64,000 nt of DNA from CAYNWT01 sp964485095 (GTDB lineage: Bacteria; Planctomycetota; Planctomycetia; Planctomycetales; Planctomycetaceae). This document shows positions 24,857 to 34,247 of the stretch, piece by piece (the first letter of the stretch is position 1; the number at the start of each line of letters is the position of its first letter). Location of the stretch: NCBI GenBank assembly GCA_964485095.1, contig CAZAIB010000004.1:1-64000 (forward strand). The letters run 5' to 3'. The notes under the pieces are model-generated. The model saw only the letters and a list, made by a program, of their open reading frames with translations, made no database searches and was not told where the DNA came from. The position numbers and the translations under genes were made by a program.

Positions 24857-25942
24857 TCAGTCCGCCATGCACGCAAATTCACGCAGGTTCGCAGTAAGAA
24901 CCGGCTGCGGGCATGACCAGACCAGGAAAAACATGGCTTCTCGAACCAGGCGTTCTGCCGGGTGCCCTTTTGAGAACCCCGCGCCTTTGCTGGCTGCGAG
25001 GTACGCCTGAGTCGAACGCAAGACCAACGAGTTCGCTCGCTGCCTGACGCTCTCCGCCGACACAGATTCATCGTCGCGCGTTTTATCAATCCCTGCGTAC
25101 ATGTCTTCGCGGATCGTTTCCAATTCTGCCACTAGTGGAGTCGTCGTTTCTTCCAGCTCGGGTCGCCGCCGGGCTTCCAAACCCAACAGCCTTAGCGCGC
25201 CGCTGGCCTGGCCGAGTGCCAGGGAGGATGTTGTCAACGAACCGGCTCCAATCGCTTTGCCTTGCTTCATGACCGACTCAACGGGGCCGGACAACACTTC
25301 GCTCATCGGGACGAAAACGTTTTGCAGATTTATCGAACCAGTATGCGAGGCGTTCAGTGCCAACAACTTGCCGGGGGTTCCAATCTCGATACCGTCGGAA
25401 CCGGCATCCAGAACCAACAGAACCTGACGACCGTCTTCCAGGGTTGCTCCCGTCACGATTCGCTTAGCGAACCCGGCACCGGTGACCCACGGGATTGTTC
25501 CGGAAAGTTCAAAACCATCGCTGGTTTCTTTCGCGGTCACGGCGGGAGCCAAATGTTGTCGAGAAGTGGTCAGGTGAGAGATGCCAACCGTGGCAAACAC
25601 GTCAGAGGTACACAGCGAACCCAGCAAACGCCGCTTCAGTTCTTCATTCTGCGACAACCCAACCCGCGCGATGGCGGCGTTGCGTTGGGTCAGAACAAAC
25701 GTGGTGGTGAGACACGCCGAACCAAGAAGCTCGTAACCAAACGCAAGGTCTCTGCGTTTAAGCCCCATGCCTCCAAACTGTTCCGGGACAGTCCAACGCA
25801 GCACGTCGGTTTCTGACAACCAATCCAGTTGCGCGGCGGGCCACGCGTCCGGTTCCTCCAACGTACCCGCCGCGCCGCTAAGTCGTTCGCACAACTTAGC
25901 AAGCCGCGGGTCAAGTTGGTCCGGATTGGTTGGAACTGTCAC
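24857..25942 (-). CDS. Acyl-CoA dehydrogenase family protein
   Basis: This 361-residue flavoprotein-type protein has an N-terminal helical domain, a middle beta domain (VGISHLTTSR, DGFELSGTIPWVTGAGFA) and a C-terminal four-helix domain, as in acyl-CoA dehydrogenases. The usual C-terminal catalytic Glu region (YEGTxxI-like) is not visible, and the C-terminus reads KGHPAERLVREAMFFLVWS. It may therefore be a divergent or non-dehydrogenating member. The frame starts at GTG 25942, four bases after the htpG stop, which suggests co-transcription with htpG. Confidence 0.8.
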   Translation of the reverse strand: MTVPTNPDQLDPRLAKLCERLSGAAGTLEEPDAWPAAQLDWLSETDVLRWTVPEQFGGMGLKRRDLAFGYELLGSACLTTTFVLTQRNAAIARVGLSQNEELKRRLLGSLCTSDVFATVGISHLTTSRQHLAPAVTAKETSDGFELSGTIPWVTGAGFAKRIVTGATLEDGRQVLLVLDAGSDGIEIGTPGKLLALNASHTGSINLQNVFVPMSEVLSGPVESVMKQGKAIGAGSLTTSSLALGQASGALRLLGLEARRRPELEETTTPLVAELETIREDMYAGIDKTRDDESVSAESVRQRANSLVLRSTQAYLAASKGAGFSKGHPAERLVREAMFFLVWSCPQPVLTANLREFACMAD

Positions 25943-25946
25943 AGGT

Positions 25947-27848
25947 TTAGCCCATGGCGATAGAAGACTTCTTCTCAGCGATCTCTTCCATGAACTTCTG
26001 AACGCGATCGGCCATCTCGTCGCCGTTTGGAGCGAGTCCTGCCTGAACCAACGCGTTCGAATAGAACTGTCGGCCGCATTCCATCACGAAGTCATTGTTG
26101 TCTTCGTTCTTGACGAGTTCACACAAACGCTTCACCAACGGTACCGAAGGATTCACTTCGAGGATCAGCTTGTTCATCTCAAATCCAGGGGCGTTCGACT
26201 GCAACACCTTCTGCATTTGAGTACTCATGCCACCGTCCGGATTCACGATGCAACACGCACTGTCTGTCAGACGTTCGGACTTACGAACATCAGTGACCTG
26301 TTCACCCAGAGCGTCCTTGAACAGCTTCAGAACAAGCCCCAAACCGGCCGCATCCGGTTCGTCAGCTTTCGCTTCGTCGACGTCGGTTTTTTCTTCCCCT
26401 TCAATTTCAGGAAGAGCAAGCTCAGCGGAATCGACGGAGACAATGTCGTAGTCCTGATACTTGCCAACGTGCGACAAGACAAACTCGTCCGCCGGATCGA
26501 TTAGGTACAGAACTTCCAGGTTCCGTTTGCGGAACACTTCCAGGTTCGGACTGCGTTCGATGGATTTTCGATCGCTGCCGCCCAGGAAGTAAATCTGCTT
26601 CTGTTCTTCCGGAGCTCGTTCGATGTAGGCATCCAAGGCGACCAGAGCCGCTTCATCGGCATCGTGCGACGACTGGAACCGCAGCAACCCGGCCAGCTTA
26701 TCTTTGTTTTCGAAGTCCGAACTCACACCTTCGCGGAGGATGGTTCCAAACTGTTCGTAGAACTTGCCGTAAGCTTCGGCGTCGTCTTTCGCCATCTTCG
26801 ACAGATGATCAAGCACGCGCTTGACCAACACTTTTCGCATCTTGCGGAAGACCGTGTTGTCCTGCAGCGCTTCGCGTGAAACGTTCAGCGGCAAGTCGGC
26901 TGAATCGACCAGGCCGTGCATGAACCGCAGGTACTCAGGCAGCAACTCTCGGTTATCGTTTTGAACCAGAATTCGCTTGGCACACAGGTGCAGTCCGTGT
27001 TCGTCGTGCCCGAAACCCATGCGTTCCAGATTCATCTCAGGACAGTACAGAATACTGTAGAACTGAAACGGCGAATCTGCAGACAGGTGCAGGTGCCACA
27101 ACGGCTTGCCGGGACGATGCGTAAGATACTCGAAGAACTGGTCGTACTGTTCCTGCTTCAGCGTGTTCTTTGGTTCGACCCAAATTGGTGGTTGATCGTT
27201 AAGGTGATCGCCGTCTAACTTGATGGCGTATGGGACGAACGTTGAATACTTCGAGATGATGTACTTAAGACGCGTCGGTTCGGTGAACTCACCAGCCACG
27301 TCGTCCTTCAGGTGAAGACGTATCTCTGTGCCGCGGTTCTCAACATCAACGGGCTCAATGGTAAACTGGCCAGTGCCGTCAGACTCCCAACGCCAGCCTT
27401 TGTCTTCGGTGTGGCTGCGAGTCACAACTTCCACTTTGCCAGCCAGCATGAAGGCCGAATAAAACCCGACTCCAAACTGCCCAATGATGGACATGTCTTC
27501 TTTTTCGTCACCGGACAGCTTGTTGACGAAATCCAGCGAACCGCTGCGGGCGATGGTTCCCAGGTTGTTGATTAAGTCTTCCTGCGTCATCCCGATGCCG
27601 TTGTCGCGGATCGTCAGCAGCTTGCCTTCTTTGTCCGGGTCAATCGTGATTTCGAATGATTCGTCCGAACTAATCGCGTCCGAAGACACCGCAACAAACC
27701 GCGCTTTGTCCAGGGCGTCGGACGCGTTCGAGACCAATTCTCGAATCGCGATTTCCCGGTTCTGATACAGCGAGTGCGAAAGCAGCTGCAGCAGCTGGGC
27801 GATCTCTGCCTGGAAGGTGTACTCGGTTGATGGGTTGGTTGTGGTCAT
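25947..27848 (-). CDS. htpG: Chaperone protein HtpG (Hsp90)
   Basis: This 633-residue protein is a bacterial Hsp90. The N-terminal GHKL ATPase domain has REIAIRELVSNASDALDK, the DNGIGM motif and GQFGVGFYSAFM; the middle domain and a C-terminal dimerisation domain follow. The start is ATG 27848 (MTTTNPSTEYTFQAE). The frame is open for a further 124 codons upstream, but that part translates the dispersed repeat and is not protein-like. The acyl-CoA dehydrogenase homologue follows directly. No heat-shock (CIRCE) operator was recognised upstream. Confidence 0.95.
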   Translation of the reverse strand: MTTTNPSTEYTFQAEIAQLLQLLSHSLYQNREIAIRELVSNASDALDKARFVAVSSDAISSDESFEITIDPDKEGKLLTIRDNGIGMTQEDLINNLGTIARSGSLDFVNKLSGDEKEDMSIIGQFGVGFYSAFMLAGKVEVVTRSHTEDKGWRWESDGTGQFTIEPVDVENRGTEIRLHLKDDVAGEFTEPTRLKYIISKYSTFVPYAIKLDGDHLNDQPPIWVEPKNTLKQEQYDQFFEYLTHRPGKPLWHLHLSADSPFQFYSILYCPEMNLERMGFGHDEHGLHLCAKRILVQNDNRELLPEYLRFMHGLVDSADLPLNVSREALQDNTVFRKMRKVLVKRVLDHLSKMAKDDAEAYGKFYEQFGTILREGVSSDFENKDKLAGLLRFQSSHDADEAALVALDAYIERAPEEQKQIYFLGGSDRKSIERSPNLEVFRKRNLEVLYLIDPADEFVLSHVGKYQDYDIVSVDSAELALPEIEGEEKTDVDEAKADEPDAAGLGLVLKLFKDALGEQVTDVRKSERLTDSACCIVNPDGGMSTQMQKVLQSNAPGFEMNKLILEVNPSVPLVKRLCELVKNEDNNDFVMECGRQFYSNALVQAGLAPNGDEMADRVQKFMEEIAEKKSSIAMG

Positions 27849-28010
27849 TTTGACAGGCCTCCAATTCGTATTTTCTGCCCCGAGTCTATGGCCCGTGATG
27901 GCGGGTTCAAGTAGCAGCCCCATCCTGTCGTGAAGATTGAGAACCTTCGCGCTCAACAGCGGGCTGGCTGAGTCGCGGGAACCGAAACCCCGACCGAGAC
28001 TGTAAAAAAC

Positions 28011-28141
28011 GGGTGGCCGGGGTTGGAGCGAGGCACGAGTGAAACCCCGGAACGTGATTCGAACGTTCCACTTGAATTTAAGCACTAATGGTTGATCGAA
28101 CCGGGGTTTCCTTCGCGGGCTCAGGCCAACCTCGGCCACCC
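28011..28141 (+). repeat. Dispersed palindromic-ended element, copy 2
   Basis: This 131-bp copy has well-preserved inverted ends: GGGTGGCCGGGGTTGG on the left and CCAACCTCGGCCACCC on the right (one mismatch). It lies in the 378-bp gap upstream of htpG. That gap holds no credible gene. Copy 1 is at 19825-19958. Small size, inverted ends and lack of coding capacity fit a MITE- or REP-like element. Confidence 0.8.
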
Positions 28142-28226
28142 AAAATAGTGATGACCAAGACTTCACAGCGTCACCGGGTGGCCGGAACCGAAAATAGTCG
28201 GCCGGCCGGCTTAGCTGCACGGCGAA

Positions 28227-29546
28227 TCAACGCTGTGCCTCAAATGGAACACGCACGATGACCGTATCTCCTCGACCGGTTTCGTCGGCGATACTCTGGA
28301 TCGACCACAGGTCCAGAAAATTGTCGCCATCCACGACACTGCCACTGTAATCGCCCCACGCACCGCCTTCGGTGGCCGCTTTGCCTTCGCCCAGACTAAT
28401 CGTCTCGCGAAGTGTTCCGGCCGGATCGGAAGATTTTCTGAACGCGACTCGGGGGCTGATAAACATGTCGTCGCCAGTCTCCTGAAATCCGACCAACACG
28501 TCCAATTGCTTATTCACAGCGATCGTGGTTTCAATGAAGCTGCGTTTCGGATCACTAATCAGCCCACTCTGCACCGTCGCGCCCTCAAGCGTAATCTGAT
28601 GCCACCGCACGGCGGCTCGACCGTTGTGGTTAATGGTTTGCGAGAACCACAAATGGTCTGATTGAAGGACAACGTTCTTCGGGTTCCGATCTCCGGAAGC
28701 CGTCCGCTTATCGGTTCCCTTCTGCGGTGATTGTGGCGGCCACCCAAACGAAGGCCAGTTGTGCTTCGCCGCTTTCGTTTCAGCAACGGGCGCTCCATCA
28801 GCATCCGCATAGACCCGCGTAATTTCAAAATTCGCGCGAGTCAGCTTCAGGAAGTAAAGGTCATCGTTCGCATCCTGCGTTGCGACCGGCTGACCAAAAT
28901 TGCCGGGGAAGTGATAGACCGTGGCCGGCTTGCCGGATTTGGCTTCCGCCGATTTCAGAACGAACGATTGTTCGGGACCGCCCGGAAACGTGTAGCCAAT
29001 CCAATTCCGACTAAATCCGATACCGCCACCGTCACGTCCCTGCGGCGCTGGAACCGGGTAAGTGTTCCAGGCCCCGGTTGGATCGTTCGTTTCTGAAATC
29101 GAAATGTTGACTGGCTTCTTTTTCTCGTCATCCCAGTATTTCCACAAATCGAAACCAAACATCTGATTGTGAGCGTCATAAAACAGCTTGGGATCAATGC
29201 CGCCGTTAAAGCAATTCTGCGACACCCCCTGAACGAACTCGCCCTTCTTGTTGTAGATGATCAACCCGTTATTAGTCGCGTGCAGCACATAGTCGCCTCC
29301 CACTGCAATCTGAGGATCAACCTGCCGGTTCCCGTCGTCGGCGCCGTCAAAGACCAGGTAACCCGAAATCTGCCGCGGGTTGCCGCCTCGCTTTCGTTCT
29401 CGACACGTCCCATTTTTGTTGAACGTCTCATTGCGAATCGGAGACACAACCTCAGACCGCACCGGCTTGATGACGTCGGCGACACCAGCGTTCGGCCAGA
29501 GACACACGATCGAAATAGTGGACAGAAAAGCGATTGAACGTGACAC
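28227..29546 (-). CDS. Secreted protein of unknown function
   Basis: The 439-residue product begins at GTG 29546 with a signal peptide (SIAFLSTISIVCLW...AGVADV). The rest is beta-rich with many aromatic and Gly/Asp turns (DPQIAVGGDYVLHATNNGL, GAWGDYSGSVVDGDNF), suggesting a beta-propeller or sialidase-like fold that reads 'event or location' repeats. I cannot name a family with confidence. It is probably periplasmic or extracellular. It is divergent from the bifunctional-nuclease-family gene, with 190 bp between the starts. Confidence 0.7.
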   Translation of the reverse strand: MSRSIAFLSTISIVCLWPNAGVADVIKPVRSEVVSPIRNETFNKNGTCRERKRGGNPRQISGYLVFDGADDGNRQVDPQIAVGGDYVLHATNNGLIIYNKKGEFVQGVSQNCFNGGIDPKLFYDAHNQMFGFDLWKYWDDEKKKPVNISISETNDPTGAWNTYPVPAPQGRDGGGIGFSRNWIGYTFPGGPEQSFVLKSAEAKSGKPATVYHFPGNFGQPVATQDANDDLYFLKLTRANFEITRVYADADGAPVAETKAAKHNWPSFGWPPQSPQKGTDKRTASGDRNPKNVVLQSDHLWFSQTINHNGRAAVRWHQITLEGATVQSGLISDPKRSFIETTIAVNKQLDVLVGFQETGDDMFISPRVAFRKSSDPAGTLRETISLGEGKAATEGGAWGDYSGSVVDGDNFLDLWSIQSIADETGRGDTVIVRVPFEAQR

Positions 29547-29736
29547 TTGGAACCTTCCTGCAGGTAGTTAACTGTCAATGCAGGATACAAAGTCGCCCCG
29601 CAAACCGCTCATTCACCGGCCCATCAGCCTTCACAATGGTTCGCGAACCTTCACGAACGGGCTGTGACTTCGGACGCCGCGGCAAGCCGCTATACTTGAG
29701 GTCAACAGAAATTAGCAACGACTGGGGGACGGGCAC

Positions 29737-30138
29737 GTGCTTGTCGAAATGGAACTCTCTCGCGTCATCATCAGCGAGATCAACGATCAGCAGGTCATCT
29801 ACCTGCGCGAAATTGACGGCGAACGTTCGTTCCCGATTTTGATCGGTATTTTTGAAGCGACCATCATCAACCGTCGCCTGTTGGAAGATCCGCCACCAAG
29901 GCCGCTCACGCACCAGCTGCTCAAATCGGCCATCGAAGAACTGGGCGGGGAAGTCCAGGACATCGTGGTAAACAGCCTCCGCGACCACACGTACTACGCC
30001 GTGGTCCGCATTCGCAAAGATGGCGAACTGATTGAAGTCGACAGCCGCCCCAGCGACGCCATCGCTCTATCGGTTCAGTTCGATCCACCAAAGCCAATCT
30101 ACGTGAACCAGGAAGTCCTCGACGACGCAATCATCTGA
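29737..30138 (+). CDS. Bifunctional nuclease family (BFN/DUF151) protein
   Basis: This 133-residue protein fits the BFN/DUF151 family across its length: residues such as FPILIGIFEATII, RPLTHQLL, VNSLRDHTYYA and the conserved DSRPSDAIALS. Plant and bacterial relatives have reported nuclease activity, but the biochemical role in bacteria is unclear. It begins with GTG 29737 behind GGGGGAC; an in-frame ATG (29749) is the alternative. A 35-bp repeat copy begins four bases after the stop. Confidence 0.9.
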   Translation: MLVEMELSRVIISEINDQQVIYLREIDGERSFPILIGIFEATIINRRLLEDPPPRPLTHQLLKSAIEELGGEVQDIVVNSLRDHTYYAVVRIRKDGELIEVDSRPSDAIALSVQFDPPKPIYVNQEVLDDAII

Positions 30139-30141
30139 GCA

Positions 30142-30176
30142 GCAAGCAACGTTCCGTTGCATCGGTATCCGGTGGG
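30142..30176 (+). repeat. 35-bp repeat, copy A, directly behind a stop codon
   Basis: This 35-bp sequence (GCAAGCAACGTTCCGTTGCA then TCGGTATCCGGTGGG) is identical to 37466-37500. It contains a hairpin GCAACG-TTC-CGTTGC. Weaker similarity continues downstream to GGGCCGGTTGA in both copies. Confidence 0.85.
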
Positions 30177-30298
30177 TGGCGTGTCTGGAGTTGGTTTGCG
30201 TTGGGCCGGTTGATCACGTTTGGTTGGTACTTGTTGGAGCAGTACTGTGACACTTTCGATGCAACTGCGGACCGCGTAAAGCTCCAGGCCATCACCCC

Positions 30299-31078
30299 AT
30301 GAGTGCAGAACCAGGGCGAAGCAAACTGCAGGAGTACCGCGAGTCGCGCGACCTTGCTCACGTTGCGCCGTTTGTTGTGTTCATGGCGTTTCTGATTCTG
30401 CTGGGGCTGATGGAATCCTTTGGGTTCACTTCAGATCGCGATGACATGCCGTGGTGGCGGTTCGCTCCGGAACAGTGGGTGTATCCGCTGCAGACGGTGG
30501 TGACGTTGAGCCTGCTGTGGTTTTGGCGGAACCACTATGAGTTCAAACCGGTTCGCGGTCTGGGCTTCGGAATGTTGATGGGGCTGATCGGCATCATCGT
30601 CTGGATCGCGCCCGGGCACGCGTTCCGAATGTTTGAGATGGAACCAAATCCGTGGCTGGAGAAACTCGGCTTCGCTGAACGATCGGATGGGTTCAACCCT
30701 TCGTTCATTAAACAACACAGCGTGCTGTGGTACGGAGTCGCCGTCGCGTTTCGGTTCCTGCGCATGGTGGTCGCTGTCGCCCTGGTCGAAGAAATCTTCT
30801 GGCGCGGTTTCCTGATGCGTTACTTTGCCGATCTGAACGGCGACTTTTGGAAAGTCCCGTTTGGAACCTTCAACTGGACCAGCTTCCTGGCCGTCACCGC
30901 ACTGGTCACTCTGGCTCATTCACCAGTCGACTACGTGGCCGCAGCGATTTACGGAATGCTGGCGTATCTTGTCGCGGTGAGAACCAAAAGCCTGACAGCC
31001 TGCGTCGTCATGCACGGCACAGCCAACCTACTGCTGGGCCTCTACACGCTGGCAACACACCAATGGGGCTACTGGTAA
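30299..31078 (+). CDS. CPBP-family intramembrane protease (CAAX-protease-related)
   Basis: This 259-residue protein has about seven membrane helices and the CPBP motifs: EE at 164-165 with R169 (VEEIFWRGF), H207 (LAHSPVDY) and H239 (VMHGTANL). These are the residues expected for a glutamate/histidine intramembrane metalloprotease. The sequence resembles the CAAX prenyl protease-related group (TIGR03008 type) sometimes found near exosortases, but no exosortase is here. The start at ATG 30299 has no strong Shine-Dalgarno. The gene ends at a palindrome that could serve as a bidirectional terminator. Confidence 0.85.
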   Translation: MSAEPGRSKLQEYRESRDLAHVAPFVVFMAFLILLGLMESFGFTSDRDDMPWWRFAPEQWVYPLQTVVTLSLLWFWRNHYEFKPVRGLGFGMLMGLIGIIVWIAPGHAFRMFEMEPNPWLEKLGFAERSDGFNPSFIKQHSVLWYGVAVAFRFLRMVVAVALVEEIFWRGFLMRYFADLNGDFWKVPFGTFNWTSFLAVTALVTLAHSPVDYVAAAIYGMLAYLVAVRTKSLTACVVMHGTANLLLGLYTLATHQWGYW

Positions 31079-31129
31079 CCAAGCCGTTTTGGGCTATGCC
31101 GGACGCCCTCTCCCGCGGCTGAGACCGCG

Positions 31130-31153
31130 ACCTCTCCCGCAAGCGGGAGAGGT
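31130..31153. terminator. Perfect palindrome between convergent genes
   Basis: ACCTCTCCCGC-AA-GCGGGAGAGGT is an 11-bp perfect inverted repeat between the CPBP gene and the convergent anchored-protein gene. It lacks a T-run but sits where a bidirectional end structure is expected. This type of GC-rich palindrome is a common dispersed repeat. Confidence 0.45.
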
Positions 31154-31207
31154 GACATGCCTGTCACGATGCACGCTGAAGACTTTGGTCACCGTGAACC
31201 GTGGTGA

Positions 31208-32203
31208 TCATTGACCGCGTCGATACGCAGTCGGATCAAGAGCACCAGCCGCGCGTTCTCGCAGTTCGTCGATCGAACGCCGCGGACTGACCAATTCGTC
31301 GATGACCGAAGACGCTCGCGATTCGGCTCGGTCGATCAAGCTGTCGATTGGCTGCGTCGCTCGACGGCGAGATTCTTCGTAGATCTGGCGAGCTCGCTCG
31401 TTGACGGAGTTCCGAATTTGGTCGTCCCGTAGCAGCGGAATCTTGCGAGTCTCAACGGTTGGTGCAGCAGGAGCCGTGGGTGCCGTTGTTGTCGCGGGCT
31501 GGGTGTCGGCCGCGAAATCAAATGGTTTCACTCCGCCGCTACTTCCGGTGCGAGCTTCGACCTGGTTCTGAAACTGGTTGGCCAGATTCGTGGTCTGGGA
31601 AGCGAAACTGTCGCGAGCGCTATCAAGCTGGTCGGTGATGTCTGAGAATGGAGAATAGTCCGCCTCACCGGTTGTGCCTGAGAATGGCGAGCCGACGGAC
31701 TGAGGTGTATTGGATTCCGAAGCAACGGGAGCATCGTTAGGCCACGATATCGAACCGAAGTCTGAGTCCGGTTCTTCCGGGGCCGAATCGTCTGCAAACG
31801 GATTCCAAATCGGCGCGTCCAACGACGAATTGGGCGGAGCAGGAACACCCTCGTCAATCAAATCGTTCCACTCGTCTGTGGTCGAACGCAATCGCTCTCG
31901 CGCCTGGCCGAACATACCCGAGCCTGCTTCCGTCAGTGAATCAAGACCCGTGTCCGATCCATTGTTCGCCAGCAGATTGCGTGCAGAATGAGCCGTCATC
32001 GCTCGAGCAAGTTCCGGGCGCATTGCCAGATCTTCGGGGCTCATGTTGCGAATGTCGGCGTAAGCCAGACCCATCGATGCCTGCGGTGCACGCGCCACCA
32101 TGTAGAAACCATCGTTGGAGTGAACGACGTGATATTGGAGGCTTGTGTAAACGACTGCAGCTCCAGCCATCGCTCCCAAAATGAACGGTTTGAATCTGGA
32201 CAT
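31208..32203 (-). CDS. Membrane-anchored hypothetical protein
   Basis: The product is about 331 residues from ATG 32203, which has a good Shine-Dalgarno (CAGGAGC); the open frame continues upstream but without protein-like sequence. One N-terminal membrane helix (FILGAMAGAAVVYTSLQY) is followed by a conserved-looking segment (GFYMVARAPQASMGLAYADIR) and then long Ser/Pro/Thr/Asp-rich disordered sequence. The C-terminal third is rich in Arg and Glu (REYEESRRRATQ-like) and is predicted helical. I do not recognise the family. It is probably a bitopic protein facing the periplasm. Confidence 0.65.
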   Translation of the reverse strand: MSRFKPFILGAMAGAAVVYTSLQYHVVHSNDGFYMVARAPQASMGLAYADIRNMSPEDLAMRPELARAMTAHSARNLLANNGSDTGLDSLTEAGSGMFGQARERLRSTTDEWNDLIDEGVPAPPNSSLDAPIWNPFADDSAPEEPDSDFGSISWPNDAPVASESNTPQSVGSPFSGTTGEADYSPFSDITDQLDSARDSFASQTTNLANQFQNQVEARTGSSGGVKPFDFAADTQPATTTAPTAPAAPTVETRKIPLLRDDQIRNSVNERARQIYEESRRRATQPIDSLIDRAESRASSVIDELVSPRRSIDELRERAAGALDPTAYRRGQ

Positions 32204-32488
32204 AGCGTTGCTCCTGATGACTTGGTTGTTGCACGAAGCAGGCGGACGCGATCTGGGCGCCCGGCCAATGCCGCACACAAAAACGGTAGCACGGAGCAAA
32301 GTTCAGCAGCAGTAAATCTGAACGAGATTCGATGTTTCGACGAGAACCGCAAGTCGCCGCGCGCCAGAGTTCCCGCAGGCGCGACAAGACAAACAACACG
32401 CGAAGCTTCGCGCGGTTACGCACGACGGACAAGCCGCAGACTTTGACACCTACACCTGTAAGTCGACTACCACTTCCATCCACGCCAA

Positions 32489-34045
32489 CTACGCGCCGAC
32501 GTTGATTCGGCGCAGCAGGTTCAGGACTTTCAGGCTCATTGGCGTAAGCCGCGTGCGATTGAACTGGTCGCCCAGTTTGCGGATGGCTTCAGCCTGAGTC
32601 GGATAAGGGTGAATCGTGCCGGCAATCTTTCCCAGACTGATTCCGTTTACCATTGCCAGCGTCACTTCGGAAATCATGTCGCCGGCGTTCTCAGCCACAA
32701 TGGTTGCTCCAACAATCTTCCCAGTTCCTTTCGCTGTGTGGATTTTGACGAACCCTTCTTCCTGCCCTTCCAACAACGCGCGGTCCACATCAGAGAAATG
32801 CTGGATGTACGTATCGATCGCGACACCATCCCGTTTGGCATCGGCTTCATACATGCCCACATGGGCGATCTCCGGCGATGTGTATGTCGCCCACGGGATG
32901 ATGAGATCGCTGGCCTTCTTCTTTCCGAACGGGCCGACCGCAAACAGAGCGTTCTGAATCACGATGCGTGCCTGAAAATCGGCCGTATGCGTGAACTTAA
33001 ACTTCGAACAAATATCACCCGCGCCGTAGATGCGAGGATTCGTCGTCTGCAGGTTGTCGTTAACCTCAACGCCACTGCGGTCGTACTTCACGTTTACTTT
33101 TTCAAGATCCAGGCCCGCAGTGTTGGGAGCTCGCCCGACCGCGATTAGCAGCTGATCAACGACAACGTCAGCTGGCTGGCCGTTCTGCATGACGCTAACA
33201 CGAATGGCTCCGTCGTCTGCCGGGCTGATTTTCATGTCCTGACTGCTCAGCAGTAAGTTGATGCCATCGTGTTTGAACTGTTCCTGCACAACAGCCGCGG
33301 CATCGGGATCCTCCCGCGTCAGAATGTGGTCTCCCTGCTCGAACAAAAATACCTCACTACCAAATCGAGCGAACGACTGAGCCATCTCACATCCGATGGG
33401 ACCACTGCCCACGATGCCGAAGCGTTTTGGTAATTCGGTAAGCGAAAACAGGTTCTCATTGGTCAGGTAATCAACACTGTCCAGCCCTGGAATCGGCGGT
33501 GCTGCCGCTCGAGCCCCCGTCGCGACGACCGCTTTCCTGTACTTGAGATCTGTGACGGTACCGTCGCTACGCGTCACGCGGATGGTCTCGCCATCAACAA
33601 ACGAACCTTGCCCGAAGTACATGTCGATTCCCATTTCGGAAAACCGCATGGCTGAATCGTTGGGGCTAATCTTCGCACGCAGACGCCGCATACGTTCCAT
33701 GGCTTTACCAAAATCGACTGTCACTTCGCCGGCAACGTTGACGCCGAACGGTGCTGCATCTCGGACCGTTGCAGCGATACGCCCGCTGCGAATGATTCCC
33801 TTAGATGGCACGCAGCCCACGTTCAAACAGTCGCCGCCCATGAGTTCGCGTTCAATCAGCGCGACGCGAGCACCCAGGCCTGCGGCCGCAGCAGCGGTGA
33901 CCAGCCCGGCTGTTCCGGCTCCAATCGCGACCAGGTGATAGGGCTTCGTCGGCGTTGGATTGACCCAGTCCGTGGGATGCACATTCGCCTGCAGTGCGAT
34001 GTTGTGTTCGTCCAGAGGTTGCAGTTGAACTAGTTCAGAAGTCAT
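32489..34045 (-). CDS. FAD-dependent pyridine nucleotide-disulfide oxidoreductase (mercuric-reductase-like)
   Basis: The product is about 518 residues from ATG 34045. An N-terminal FAD-binding motif (VAIGAGTAGLVTAAAAAGLG) is followed by the redox disulfide GGDCLNVGCVPSKG, an NAD(P)-binding motif (IVGSGPIGCEMAQSFARFG) and a C-terminal dimerisation domain. The active-site motif there reads HPYPTQAE, where dihydrolipoamide dehydrogenases have HxHPTxSE; the catalytic His is Tyr. That fits the soluble mercuric-reductase-like group of unknown substrate better than a true E3. The gene is divergent from proA with about 200 bp between the starts. Confidence 0.85.
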   Translation of the reverse strand: MTSELVQLQPLDEHNIALQANVHPTDWVNPTPTKPYHLVAIGAGTAGLVTAAAAAGLGARVALIERELMGGDCLNVGCVPSKGIIRSGRIAATVRDAAPFGVNVAGEVTVDFGKAMERMRRLRAKISPNDSAMRFSEMGIDMYFGQGSFVDGETIRVTRSDGTVTDLKYRKAVVATGARAAAPPIPGLDSVDYLTNENLFSLTELPKRFGIVGSGPIGCEMAQSFARFGSEVFLFEQGDHILTREDPDAAAVVQEQFKHDGINLLLSSQDMKISPADDGAIRVSVMQNGQPADVVVDQLLIAVGRAPNTAGLDLEKVNVKYDRSGVEVNDNLQTTNPRIYGAGDICSKFKFTHTADFQARIVIQNALFAVGPFGKKKASDLIIPWATYTSPEIAHVGMYEADAKRDGVAIDTYIQHFSDVDRALLEGQEEGFVKIHTAKGTGKIVGATIVAENAGDMISEVTLAMVNGISLGKIAGTIHPYPTQAEAIRKLGDQFNRTRLTPMSLKVLNLLRRINVGA

Positions 34046-34247
34046 GGCAATTTCAATTCTTCCAACAGTGTAGATCGCCCCGTTCTGCCCGGGCGACGTG
34101 TCTCGTTTCTCGCACGTGGCGACCTGCCCACGCAAGTCAGGTGCACCAAGCATCACTGATCTTACACGCAGAGCGGCAGGATGTGCTAACGTCTAACACG
34201 AGTAGCCGTAATGACCCAATCGCACACACCACCGCTGGAGAAGTAAA

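Noticed and set aside
24857..24859. TGA ending the acyl-CoA dehydrogenase homologue as a recoded codon
   Set aside because: The translation beyond the TGA does not resemble the family and shows no strong stem-loop; it is read as a normal stop.
27849..28220. Upstream extension of the htpG frame by 124 codons
   Set aside because: It translates the dispersed element and has no Hsp90 similarity; the family start is the ATG at 27848.
32489..34045. The FAD oxidoreductase as E3 of the E1-E2 complex
   Set aside because: The C-terminal active-site motif lacks the catalytic histidine and the gene is 15 kb away from the E1-E2 pair.
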